From the NCBI GenBank assembly GCA_025060135.1, contig JANXCY010000003.1, positions 1-64,000 on the forward strand: 64,000 bases of DNA, in the 5' to 3' direction. Below are positions 34,930 to 43,132 of the stretch, in pieces (position 1 is the stretch's first letter; each line of letters begins with the position of its first letter). The stretch is from Anaerolineae bacterium (GTDB lineage: Bacteria > Chloroflexota > Anaerolineae > B4-G1 > DUEL01). The notes below the pieces were generated by a model. The model had not been told where the DNA came from and did no database searches. It saw only the letters and a list, made by a program, of their open reading frames with translations. The position numbers and the translations under genes were made by a program.

Positions 34930-34958
34930 ATTATACCACATTCTGCTGGGGATGGCAA
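34930..34958 (-). promoter_or_regulatory. Promoter of nrdR-nrdJ
   Basis: On the minus strand TTGCCA (34953-34958) and TATAAT (34930-34935) are separated by exactly 17 bp, with TGG before the -10 (extended -10). Transcription should begin near 34923. Confidence 0.72.
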
Positions 34959-34978
34959 GCGGGCAGGGGAATCGTTGT

Positions 34979-35007
34979 TAGACAGGCGGCCCGGAATGTG
35001 GTATACT
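34979..35007 (+). promoter_or_regulatory. Promoter of the glycosyltransferase gene at 35046
   Basis: TAGACA (34979-34984), 17 bp, then TATACT (35002-35007) with TGG just before it. The start near 35014 leaves a 32-nt leader and rules out a translation start at 34998. Confidence 0.62.
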
Positions 35008-35045
35008 GGCAGAGGTCCCTTCGGTGCGATGGCAGAGGTGCTCCG

Positions 35046-36131
35046 ATGCGCGTCGCTCTCAACGCCTGGTTCTGGGAGCAGCCGGAGACCGGGAGCGGGC
35101 AGTATACCCGTCGTCTGGTGGAGCATCTGGCCGCGCTGGATCCGGCGCTGGAGGTGGTGCTGATCCAGCCGCCGCCCGTGGGCCCTTTGGGCAAAGTCTT
35201 CTTTGAGCAATGGTCCTTCCCGCGTCGGGCCCGCCAAGTCGGGGCCGACGTGGCCCATGTCCCCTACTGGGCCTCTCCTCTGGTCTCGCCCGTTCCTGTG
35301 GTGGTAACCATTCACGACCTCATCCCGCTCCGGCTCCGGGCCTATCGGGGCGGCCCGCTGGTCCGGCTCTATACCGCGCTGGTCAGCGCGACTGCCTCCA
35401 GCGCCGCGCTGGTCCTGACCGACTCCGAGGCTTCCCGTCAGGACGTGCTGACCTGCCTGGGTCTTTCTCCCCAGCGTGTGCGCGCCGTCCCTCTGGCTGC
35501 CGACGCCCGCTTCCGCCCGGAACCGGCACCGGACGATGACACCATCCGGGCCCGGTATGGTCTGCCCCCCCGCTATATTCTCTATCTGGGCGGATTTGAT
35601 GTCCGTAAGAACCTGGCCACTGCCCTGCGGGCCTACTGCTGGGTCGGGCCGGTACTGGGAGCGGAGTGCCCTCTGGTTCTGGCGGGACGGCTGCCGGAGA
35701 AGGACACTCCTTTCACTCCCGACCCGCGTCGGCTGGCACGGGAAGCGGGTCTGTTACCCGAATGGGTGCGGTTCATCGGGCCCGTTGCCGAGGCGGATAA
35801 ACCGGCAGTCTATCGGGGAGCGGTGGCCTTTTTGTACCCTTCCCGCTATGAGGGGTTCGGTCTGCCTCCCCTGGAGGCCATGGCCTGCGGGGTACCGGTG
35901 GTGGGCAGCGACGTCTCTTCCATCCCGGAAGTCGTTGGTCCAGGGGGGATTCTGTTCCCGCCCGATGATGCTGAAGGGATGGCGGGGGCGCTGCTGCAAC
36001 TGGCACAGGACGCGGATTTCCGCGCCGGGATGCGCGGGTGCGCGCTGGCCCAGGCCCGGCGGTTTTCGTGGGAGGAGACGGCCCGTCGCACCCTGGAGGC
36101 CTACCGAGACGCCCGGTTCAGTCGGATATAA
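35046..36131 (+). CDS. Glycosyltransferase family 4
   Basis: The 361-residue GT-B enzyme opens MRVALNAWFWEQPETGSGQY, a common start in GT4 mannosyl/rhamnosyl transferases. VVTIHDLIPLRLRAYRG lies near 90, LYLGGFDVRKNLATALRAY near 180, and the donor site YPSRYEGFGLPPLEAMACGV near 265 (E-x7-E). It likely adds a sugar to a surface polysaccharide. It is alone on the plus strand with its own promoter. Its TAA stop (36129-36131) directly abuts the stop of the convergent gene. Confidence 0.9.
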   Translation: MRVALNAWFWEQPETGSGQYTRRLVEHLAALDPALEVVLIQPPPVGPLGKVFFEQWSFPRRARQVGADVAHVPYWASPLVSPVPVVVTIHDLIPLRLRAYRGGPLVRLYTALVSATASSAALVLTDSEASRQDVLTCLGLSPQRVRAVPLAADARFRPEPAPDDDTIRARYGLPPRYILYLGGFDVRKNLATALRAYCWVGPVLGAECPLVLAGRLPEKDTPFTPDPRRLAREAGLLPEWVRFIGPVAEADKPAVYRGAVAFLYPSRYEGFGLPPLEAMACGVPVVGSDVSSIPEVVGPGGILFPPDDAEGMAGALLQLAQDADFRAGMRGCALAQARRFSWEETARRTLEAYRDARFSRI

Positions 36132-37211
36132 CTACAAAATGTCCTCTATCCGCAGGCCCCGGGCCTGGGCCCGCAGGAGCATCCATTCTTGGATATTGGT
36201 GGGCAGTGGGGGGATTTCGCTGGGGGGCAATCGCTCCAGGCGAAGGGCTCCGGCCGGGCAGGCCGATACGCAAACCCCGCATCCCAGGCATCGGTTTCCA
36301 TCCACTATGGCTATATCCTCTGGGACTGAGAGCGCTCCGAAGGGGCACCGTTCCAGACAGGCGCCGCATCCCAGGCAGGCTTCCGGGTCCACTACCGAGC
36401 GGAAGCCGGAGCGGGCCACAGCGGTGGGGACGGCGAACTCTGTCAGCCCGCGCAGGACAGCGCAGCAGCAGGGACAGCAGTTACAGATGTAATAATGCCG
36501 GTCGCGGAAGTTTCCGGTGGTGTGGACCAGCCCGGTCTCCTCCGCTCTCCGCAGGACTTGGAGCGCCTCCTCCCGGGTGATCGGCCGGGTACGTTCATCG
36601 TGCTCAAAGGCCCCTTCTACGGGCGCCAGGATCAGGCAGGACTCCAGGGGAGCCTTGCACCCTCTGCCGATCAGCCGCTGCTGTTTGCGGCAGATGCACT
36701 CCCGTACTCCCCATGAACGAGCGCTCTCCACGATGGCCGCTGCCTGTTCGTGGGGGAAGATTTCCAGACCCGTTGGGATTGCCTCCTGGACCGGGACGAC
36801 CCGATGGATCGGTGGTTCCGTATCCAGAATGGTGCGTCCGCCGATCTCCCGGAAGTATTCCTCCATCAGCGTGGCCAGTTCGGCGTCCATTCGCCCCAGT
36901 TGCTCCTCGTAGATGCCGACCACAAAAGGGAGCAGGGCAAAGACCAATCCGCCCTCGCCTCTCCGGGCGCGGATCAGTCCCTTCCGGGCCATCTCTTTCA
37001 GCGTTCGGCGAGCCTCCTTGGCTGCCATTCCGACCCGCGCAGCGATAGCCTCTGCGGGCTCATAGAGAAGGCGCATCCGGGCCGCCAGAGCGGCCTCCTG
37101 GGGAGTGAACAATCGGGCCAGTATCTGGAGTTCCACTCCTGTCGCAGTAGCCGGGAAGCCGTTGGGCACCGCATCCAGCCGACGGGCCAGTTGACGATAG
37201 GTCTCTTCCAT
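36132..37211 (-). CDS. Winged-helix / double [4Fe-4S] ferredoxin-domain protein
   Basis: The 359-residue protein combines a winged-helix-like N-terminus (LQILARLFTPQEAALAARMR to LKEMARKGLIRARRGEGGL, ~25-90) with a Cys-rich middle and two [4Fe-4S] motifs. The middle has ECICRKQQRLIGRGCKAPLE near 170 and ICNCCPCCCAVLRGL near 250. The ferredoxin motifs are CLGCGACLERCPFGAL near 290 and CLGCGVCVSACPAGAL near 320. It may be a redox-linked regulator or electron carrier; similar proteins are common in anaerobes but have no assigned function that I know. I used the ATG at 37211 with a GGGGG-AAAG leader; the frame continues upstream to 37304. Its stop is adjacent to the stop at 36131. Confidence 0.75.
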   Translation of the reverse strand: MEETYRQLARRLDAVPNGFPATATGVELQILARLFTPQEAALAARMRLLYEPAEAIAARVGMAAKEARRTLKEMARKGLIRARRGEGGLVFALLPFVVGIYEEQLGRMDAELATLMEEYFREIGGRTILDTEPPIHRVVPVQEAIPTGLEIFPHEQAAAIVESARSWGVRECICRKQQRLIGRGCKAPLESCLILAPVEGAFEHDERTRPITREEALQVLRRAEETGLVHTTGNFRDRHYYICNCCPCCCAVLRGLTEFAVPTAVARSGFRSVVDPEACLGCGACLERCPFGALSVPEDIAIVDGNRCLGCGVCVSACPAGALRLERLPPSEIPPLPTNIQEWMLLRAQARGLRIEDIL

Positions 37212-37560
37212 ACTTTCCCCCGAGAAGGGCAAGCAATTGGTGGTGGTGGAGGCTTTCCCTGAGTCAGACATGGGTGAGGACAATGGGGCGCGGGGTCTCC
37301 TCACGAGGGGCCTCCGGGATATGGGGGCTCGCCCTGACCGGCGTCTGGCAGCAAAAGAGCCTGAGGATGGAACGGCGAATGATGACCAAGCGCTGAGTGG
37401 ATTATGATGCTGGCCTCTTTCTCCGGGTGTATGTGGTTGCCGATCTGGTGGGCAAAAGATGACAGGATTTCCTCTGCGGCGAACCGATCAGTGGGAGGCC
37501 GAAGAGGAACGGATTCCGGGAAATCCCGGTGTTTTCTCTGTCCCAATTTGTCTCGGAACT
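37212..37560. other. Gap without a supported gene
   Basis: About 350 bp between the thioredoxin stop (37561) and the chosen start at 37211. Several short open frames exist but none has family-like composition. If the ferredoxin-domain protein starts earlier (ATG 37271 or the frame limit at 37304), part of this belongs to it. I see no strong promoter or hairpin. Confidence 0.4.
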
Positions 37561-37890
37561 TCAGGGAACAAACGGCTCCAAATAGGCCTGGAGGAATTCT
37601 TCCAGTGCCCGCCTGGGGCGGTAGCCGACCACTCGGTCCACTTCCCGACCATCCTTGAAAAGGATCAGAGTGGGAATGCCCATAATGCCCAGCCGGGCCG
37701 GCGTTTGCGGATTGGCGTCCACGTTCATCTTGACCACCTGGACCCGGCCCGCGAAATCCCGTTCAATCTCCTCTACCACCGGCGCCATCATCTGGCAGGG
37801 AGTACACCACTCAGCCCAGAAATCCACCAAGGTTGGGAGCGGGGACCGGAGGACCTCGCTCTCAAATGTGGCATCGGTAACTTCTTTCAT
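37561..37890 (-). CDS. trxA: Thioredoxin
   Basis: The 109-residue thioredoxin has LVDFWAEWCTPCQMMAPVV (active site near residue 29-32, WCTPC instead of the common WCGPC), KMNVDANPQTPARLGIMGIP with the conserved cis-Pro near 73, and LILFKDGREVDRVVGY. It reduces protein disulfides and can supply NrdJ. The Thr in the active-site loop may shift its redox potential. An AGGAGG box and a TTGACA-17-CATAAT promoter precede it, divergent from the flippase gene. Confidence 0.95.
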   Translation of the reverse strand: MKEVTDATFESEVLRSPLPTLVDFWAEWCTPCQMMAPVVEEIERDFAGRVQVVKMNVDANPQTPARLGIMGIPTLILFKDGREVDRVVGYRPRRALEEFLQAYLEPFVP

Positions 37891-37922
37891 GACCTCTCGC
37901 CTCCTGTACCAGCGGTGGTTGC

Positions 37923-37951
37923 ATTATGCTCCAGAGGAGAGAATTTGTCAA
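37923..37951 (-). promoter_or_regulatory. Promoter of trxA
   Basis: TTGACA (37946-37951, minus strand), 17 bp, CATAAT (37923-37928). Start near 37916. The -35 overlaps the -35 of the divergent promoter. Confidence 0.75.
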
Positions 37952-37973
37952 GCCGTCCAGCCAGGGGTAAAAT
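37945..37973 (+). promoter_or_regulatory. Promoter of the flippase-like gene
   Basis: TTGTCA (37945-37950), 17 bp, TAAAAT (37968-37973). Start near 37980, 23 nt before the ATG. Its -35 shares five bases with that of trxA on the other strand, so the two cannot be bound at once. Confidence 0.68.
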
Positions 37974-38002
37974 ATGCTCATCCGTTCCTGGAAAGGAGTC
38001 CT

Positions 38003-40552
38003 ATGTCCAGAGGTCGCGCTGCCTGGGGAGGACTGGTCTCCCTCCTCCTGCTTGCCCTTCTGGCTTCCCCGGTTTCGGCGGAGGGCCCGCCTCCCCTGCA
38101 GGTGTACTATGCCGGGCCCGAAGGTGGGGTGCGGACTGCCCTCACTCTGACTCCCGACTTCCGATTGGTCTCCGAGCCCGAGCCGGCTGACGTCCTGATC
38201 CTCAACGGCGCGGTCCCCGACTTGGAGAGGCTGGCGGCCCGTGTCCGGCAGGGCGCGGGGCTTGTGCTGATCCTGGGCCCGGACCTCTCCGCCCATCAGG
38301 TGGAGGCTCTTCTGGGTTTCCCGGTGGCACTGACGGCGCGGGAAGAGCCGCTCAGCCTGGTCGCTGCAAAGGGGGTGGACGACCCCATCGTAACCGGGAT
38401 CGCCTGGACCAGCGCGCCGCAGGTCCGCCATCGTGCAGAGGTGGAGACCCCCATCTCGGCCCTCGCGCCGCTGGTTGTGGGCTTTGAGGACGGCTCCTGG
38501 GTCCTCTGGTCGGCCCTGGGCGGACGGGCGTACATCTTCAATGTCTTCCTGGACGAGGCCAACCCTCAGTTCCAGAGTTGGGCGTACTTCAATTATTTCA
38601 TTTACCACCTGACGATGCGGGCAGGGGGCCGGACTCCTCTTTCCTTCGCCGACTACCCGGCCTCTCCTGTGCCCCACGCGCGCGACCGGCTGGCCCTCTA
38701 CCTCCTGCTGATAGGGATGCTGGCAACGGCCGGACTGGTCTTCTGGGCTGTCCGCCGCTACAGCCGCGCTCATCCCGAAGCGCTGGATGCGCTGGTGGCC
38801 GACCGGCAGACCTTCATCGCTCGGGAGGCCGGGACGGCGTGGGAGGATGTGGGATTCCACCGTCCCCTGGCGGGCTTCTTTGTCGCCCTGATGATGGGGT
38901 TAGTGTTGTTCATTCCTCTCATTATTTACCAGAACCTGATCCTTCCCGTCTATATCCTCCCTTCTGCCCAGGCGCTGGGCATCTGGGGACGGGTGGTCCA
39001 GTTCTTCAACTTCCTCTGGCTCCTCTTTGACGTGGGCACCAGCGTTGCCTTTATCAAGTTCTTTGCCCAGTACCGGGTCCACGACCCCCGTCGGGCAGTC
39101 CAGTATGGACAGGTCTTTGTCTGGTGGCAGGCGCTCTCTGGCGCGTTTCAGGTGGCTGTGGTGACAGCCGTCGCTGGCACCTTCCTTCCCAAGACTCCCT
39201 ACGCCCTTTACACCTGGAGTGTCATCATCCATACCTTCATCCAGATTCCCGGCTTCTATCAGGTGATGCGGCACGGGCTGATGGCCTGGCAGCGATTTGA
39301 CTATGCCCAGATGCTGGACATCGCTCTGAATCTGATCTTCCCCATGGTTACCCAGCCCGTTCTGGTAACGCTGATGGTAGGGTGGGGGGCGGCACACCCC
39401 ATCTTCGGCGGACCGATGGGCGGTGTCCTGGGCATGGGGATGGCCGCTTATGCTTCCGAACTTCTCACCTTCCTGCTCGGCTTCTGGCTCTACCGACGTC
39501 TGGGCTATAACACTCGTCTCCTTTTTCTGGCCCACTTTGACTGGAAAGTGGTCCGTGAAGCCTTTCGCTTTGGCGTCTTTGAGATGCTGGGATCCATCGC
39601 CTGGGCAACCGGTCAGGCTCTGGAGATTCTCATCACCCAGACCCGGCTGGTGAATTACAACGAGGTCTGGGGCAACTGGACCCTGGCTCAGAACTTTATC
39701 TTTGCCTACAATGTGCTTTTCACGCTGTACTCCAACCTGATGTCTTCCATCTCCGAGGCGATCTCTCATGCCCGGAAGGTGCTGAGCCAGTATTACTCGG
39801 TGATGGCCTATAAGTGGGGCGGCATCGTCAGTGCCTTCATCGGTGCGGTCCTTCTGGCCGTGGCCGACCGGTTTATCCTGGGCGCCTCCGGCCCGGAGTT
39901 CGTCCGCGCAGCGGCGTATGCGGTCCCCCTGATCATCTGGGGCGCTATTCAGTACCCCTCCTGGGTCGGCGACCACGTCCAGTTGGGCGCGAACCGTCCT
40001 TACCTGAAGTCCATCCTGGTGGCGGGAGAACAGACCATCCGTATCCTCCTGGCCCTTCTCCTGCTCCGGCGCTACCAGATTTATGCTCTCATCTTCTCTT
40101 ACTTTGTGGGCCTGCTGACAAAGGACATCGTCGCCTACTTCGTCAACCACCGGCTCTGCTATCCTCAGCGATTCTATTTCTGGCAATCCCTGGGAGCGCC
40201 TCTGCTGGCGGGGGCGGCCCACTACCTGGTCCTGCGCTGGCTCACGGGCCTGGTCTGGCAGGGCGATCAGGTAACCAGTGTGCTTATCTTTTTCATCGGC
40301 ATCCTGCCCTCTTTCCCGCTTTTTGCCTTCTTCTACGGGCTCTTCGGTGGCTGGGACGACGGAACACTGGCGGAAGTCCGGCGGGCCGTGGACCTGACCG
40401 GCTTTGTGCGACCACTGGCCTGGCTCTTCTGGGGAGCGAGCGCGCTGGGCGCGCGGTGGAGTCCCCTGCACGGGCGCTTCTCCATCACCATTCGCCCGGC
40501 GGCCATGGAGGAAGCGCACTCCCTCACCGATGAGCGCGTGAGGTTGATTTAG
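38003..40552 (+). CDS. MATE/MVF-like flippase with extracellular N-terminal domain
   Basis: The 849-residue protein has a signal peptide (LVSLLLLALLASPVSA, residues 10-25) and an exported ~200-residue domain. That domain resembles a Rossmann/ThuA-like fold (DVLILNGAVPDLERLAARV, GAGLVLILGPDLSAHQVEAL). A membrane anchor follows near 235. Then come about 12-14 membrane helices of the polysaccharide-flippase type, with paired helices and an amphipathic FGVFEMLGSIAWATGQALEI segment near 535. Such proteins flip lipid-linked sugars. The fusion of a sugar-flippase-like body to an exported N-terminal domain is uncommon. Start: ATG 38003 with GAAAGGAG upstream. The C-terminal 60 residues are cytosolic. 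Confidence 0.72.
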   Translation: MSRGRAAWGGLVSLLLLALLASPVSAEGPPPLQVYYAGPEGGVRTALTLTPDFRLVSEPEPADVLILNGAVPDLERLAARVRQGAGLVLILGPDLSAHQVEALLGFPVALTAREEPLSLVAAKGVDDPIVTGIAWTSAPQVRHRAEVETPISALAPLVVGFEDGSWVLWSALGGRAYIFNVFLDEANPQFQSWAYFNYFIYHLTMRAGGRTPLSFADYPASPVPHARDRLALYLLLIGMLATAGLVFWAVRRYSRAHPEALDALVADRQTFIAREAGTAWEDVGFHRPLAGFFVALMMGLVLFIPLIIYQNLILPVYILPSAQALGIWGRVVQFFNFLWLLFDVGTSVAFIKFFAQYRVHDPRRAVQYGQVFVWWQALSGAFQVAVVTAVAGTFLPKTPYALYTWSVIIHTFIQIPGFYQVMRHGLMAWQRFDYAQMLDIALNLIFPMVTQPVLVTLMVGWGAAHPIFGGPMGGVLGMGMAAYASELLTFLLGFWLYRRLGYNTRLLFLAHFDWKVVREAFRFGVFEMLGSIAWATGQALEILITQTRLVNYNEVWGNWTLAQNFIFAYNVLFTLYSNLMSSISEAISHARKVLSQYYSVMAYKWGGIVSAFIGAVLLAVADRFILGASGPEFVRAAAYAVPLIIWGAIQYPSWVGDHVQLGANRPYLKSILVAGEQTIRILLALLLLRRYQIYALIFSYFVGLLTKDIVAYFVNHRLCYPQRFYFWQSLGAPLLAGAAHYLVLRWLTGLVWQGDQVTSVLIFFIGILPSFPLFAFFYGLFGGWDDGTLAEVRRAVDLTGFVRPLAWLFWGASALGARWSPLHGRFSITIRPAAMEEAHSLTDERVRLI

Positions 40553-40606
40553 CAAAGCGCGTATTGCGTACCCTATGTTAGGGAACCCGTAATCCGGAGC
40601 GCACCC

Positions 40607-41308
40607 ATGCCTACCCTTCTGGTTGTGGAAGACGAACCGGTTCTTCTGGAGACGCTGGAATATAACCTCCAGCGGGAAGGGTATCAGGTCCTAACGGCTA
40701 CCGACGGGTGGACGGCGGTGGAGATTGCCCGTCGGGAGCGCCCGGACCTGGTGATCCTGGACGTTATGCTTCCGGGCATAGACGGCTTTGAGGTCTGCCG
40801 GATGCTGCGGCGGGATAGTACCGTTCCTATCCTGATACTCACGGCCCGCACTGAAGAGGTGGATAAGGTCGTCGGGCTGGAGATGGGAGCGGACGACTAT
40901 GTGACCAAGCCCTTCAGCATGCGGGAGTTGCTGGCTCGGGTGCGAGCCCTTCTGCGCCGGGAGCGGATGCTGCGGGAGGAACTGGCCGCCGAGCGCGCTC
41001 AGGGACGGGAGCGGCTGGTATTTGGCGACCTGGTCATTGACGACGCCAGCCGGACGGTCTATCGGCGGGGTGAGCCAGTCTCCCTGAAGCCGAAGGAGTA
41101 TGACCTGCTGCTCTTCCTGGCCCGGCATCGGGGGATGGTTCTCTCCCGCGACCTGATTCTGGAACGGGTGTGGGGCTGGGATTTCATCGGCGGGAGCCGC
41201 ACCGTGGATGTCCACATTCGCTGGCTGCGGGAGAAACTGGAGGACGATCCGGCCAACCCCACGCGCATCGTAACCGTCCGAGGGGTCGGATACCGGTTTG
41301 AGGGGTGA
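40607..41308 (+). CDS. OmpR/PhoB family response regulator
   Basis: The 233-residue regulator has a receiver domain ([18 protein letters not shown]; phospho-acceptor in [16 protein letters not shown] near 53; [17 protein letters not shown] near 100) and a winged-helix output domain (~135-233). The latter has [20 protein letters not shown] and [18 protein letters not shown], ending [11 protein letters not shown]. It binds DNA as a dimer after phosphorylation by the kinase encoded 3 bp downstream. It is PhoB-like by domain order, but no phosphate genes are in the window. Confidence 0.93.
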   Translation: MPTLLVVEDEPVLLETLEYNLQREGYQVLTATDGWTAVEIARRERPDLVILDVMLPGIDGFEVCRMLRRDSTVPILILTARTEEVDKVVGLEMGADDYVTKPFSMRELLARVRALLRRERMLREELAAERAQGRERLVFGDLVIDDASRTVYRRGEPVSLKPKEYDLLLFLARHRGMVLSRDLILERVWGWDFIGGSRTVDVHIRWLREKLEDDPANPTRIVTVRGVGYRFEG

Positions 41309-41311
41309 ACG

Positions 41312-43066
41312 ATGAGACCCTTTCGCAGTCTCCGCTGGCGGCTCCTAGTGCTTCTGGAACTGGGAGTCCTGGGAGTGATGATCGTCCTGGCGCTGATGCT
41401 CTCCGCTGCTGTCCGCCGTACCTGGCTGGCCCAATTGGAGGAGCAGTTGGCGGGAGAGGCCCGGCTCATCGGGCACGCGCTGGCTCCCGCGATGGCTGCG
41501 GGTCCCCCTGAGGGAGGGCTGGATGCCGAAGCCCATCGCTACGCGGCCCTGCTGGGCGCACAGGTTGCATTTATCGGGCCCGACGGAACGGTTTGGGGGG
41601 CATCGCGCGAGGACCAGGAGCGGGTAGAGAACCTTCTGGACCGTCCGGAGATCCGGCAGGCCCTGGCCACAGGCCGGGGGGCCAGTATTCGTTTCGACCC
41701 CGCTGTCGGTTATGAGGTGATGTATGTGGCGGTTCCGGTGGAGGCCGAAGGAAGGGGGACGGGTGTTGTGCGGGTAGCCCTGCCGCTCCAGCGGGTTCAG
41801 GCCAGCGTGGCCCGCCTGCAGTGGACGGTGGGGCTGACCACGGTTCTCTTTGTGGGGCTGATCGGTGTTCTGGCCTTCCTGCGCATGACCCCGACGCTGG
41901 GAACCATCCGCGATCTCTCCGACGCGCTGGGCCGGCTGACGGCAGGCGACCTGGAGGCGCGCGTCTTTCCCCGAACGGACGACGAACTGGGCGACCTGGC
42001 CCGTGTCTACAACCAGATGACGGAGCGGTTGCGGGAGACGATTCTGGCACTGCGGGAGGAGCAGAGCCGCCTGGCGGGGCTCCTGGAGCGGATGACGGAC
42101 GGGGTCCTGATCACCGATGGGGAGGGACAGGTGCGCCTCATCAATCCTGCGGCGGCCCGGATGCTGGGCATCTCCCCGGAGGACGCGATCGGTCGGTCCT
42201 TTGTGCAGGTCGTCTGGGACCACCGACTGGTGGAGTTGTGGGAAGAGAGCCGGAAGCGGGGCCAGGAGGAGGTCAGCCTGATTGACCTGGCGCCGCGCCG
42301 GCCCGTTGTGTTTCAGGCCGTGGTTACGCCGCTGGAGGGAGAGGGAGGGGCCGCCCTGGTGCTCCTGCAGGACCTGACGCGCGTGCGGGAATTGGAGACC
42401 GTGCGGCGGGATTTCGTCGCCAACGTCTCCCACGAACTGCGAACTCCCCTGACGACGCTGAAAGCGCTGGTGGAGACGCTGCGAGAAGCGCTGGAAGAGC
42501 CTCAGACGGCCCACCGGTTCCTGGAGCGGATAGAGGGGGAGGTGGACCGGATGGATCGGATTGTCGGGGAACTGCTGGAACTGGCACAGATAGAGTCGGG
42601 GCGTATGCCGCTCCAGATGGCCCGAATGGAGATGGCAGCCGTGATTGGTCCGCCGGTGGAGGAACTGCGTCCCCTGGCCGAGCGGGCGGGGTTGACGCTG
42701 ACGGTCCACGTGGCCCCGGACCTTCCTCCGGTGCTGGTGGATGGGGACGGGATGCGGCGGGTGGTGGCCAATCTGGTCCGCAACGCGATCCAGTTCACCC
42801 CGTCCGGGGAGGTGAGAGTGGAGGCCGAACGGGTGGGCGATGAGGTGGTCATCTCGGTGCGAGATACCGGAGTGGGCATTGCTCCGGAAGACCTGCCTCG
42901 CATCTTTGAACGGTTCTACAAGGCCCGGGAGAGCCACTCCAGGGGAGCGGGGCTGGGTCTGGCGATTGCCAAACACATCGTCCTGGCCCATGGCGGGCGC
43001 ATCTGGGCCGAAAGCACCCCGGGCCGGGGCAGTACGTTTTTCGTAGCGTTGCCGGTACAGGAATAG
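41312..43066 (+). CDS. PhoR-like membrane sensor histidine kinase
   Basis: The 584-residue kinase has an N-terminal helix (LLVLLELGVLGVMIVLALML, ~10-30), an external domain of about 140 residues, and a second helix (TTVLFVGLIGVLAFLRM, ~175-195). A HAMP domain (~195-250), a PAS domain (MTDGVLITDGEGQVRLINPA near 265) and HisKA (VANVSHELRTPLTTLKALV near 372) follow. The HATPase has N-box NLVRNAIQFTPSGE near 488, DTGVGIAPEDLPRIFERFY and GAGLGLAIAKHIVLAHGG. It starts 3 bp after the regulator's stop, a tight operon pair. A strong terminator follows at 43077. Confidence 0.93.
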   Translation: MRPFRSLRWRLLVLLELGVLGVMIVLALMLSAAVRRTWLAQLEEQLAGEARLIGHALAPAMAAGPPEGGLDAEAHRYAALLGAQVAFIGPDGTVWGASREDQERVENLLDRPEIRQALATGRGASIRFDPAVGYEVMYVAVPVEAEGRGTGVVRVALPLQRVQASVARLQWTVGLTTVLFVGLIGVLAFLRMTPTLGTIRDLSDALGRLTAGDLEARVFPRTDDELGDLARVYNQMTERLRETILALREEQSRLAGLLERMTDGVLITDGEGQVRLINPAAARMLGISPEDAIGRSFVQVVWDHRLVELWEESRKRGQEEVSLIDLAPRRPVVFQAVVTPLEGEGGAALVLLQDLTRVRELETVRRDFVANVSHELRTPLTTLKALVETLREALEEPQTAHRFLERIEGEVDRMDRIVGELLELAQIESGRMPLQMARMEMAAVIGPPVEELRPLAERAGLTLTVHVAPDLPPVLVDGDGMRRVVANLVRNAIQFTPSGEVRVEAERVGDEVVISVRDTGVGIAPEDLPRIFERFYKARESHSRGAGLGLAIAKHIVLAHGGRIWAESTPGRGSTFFVALPVQE

Positions 43067-43076
43067 CGACGATGGT

Positions 43077-43104
43077 GCGGCGGGCGGCGAAAGCCGCCCG
43101 CCGC
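43077..43104. terminator. Hairpin terminator between convergent genes
   Basis: GCGGCGGGCGGC-GAAA-GCCGCCCGCCGC is a perfect 12-bp stem with a GAAA tetraloop, 10 bp after the kinase stop and about 28 bp before the ATPase stop. CTTT follows on the plus strand. It probably serves the plus-strand operon and can act in both directions. Confidence 0.75.
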
Positions 43105-43132
43105 CTTTGGGGACTCTGGGAGTCAGAAACTG

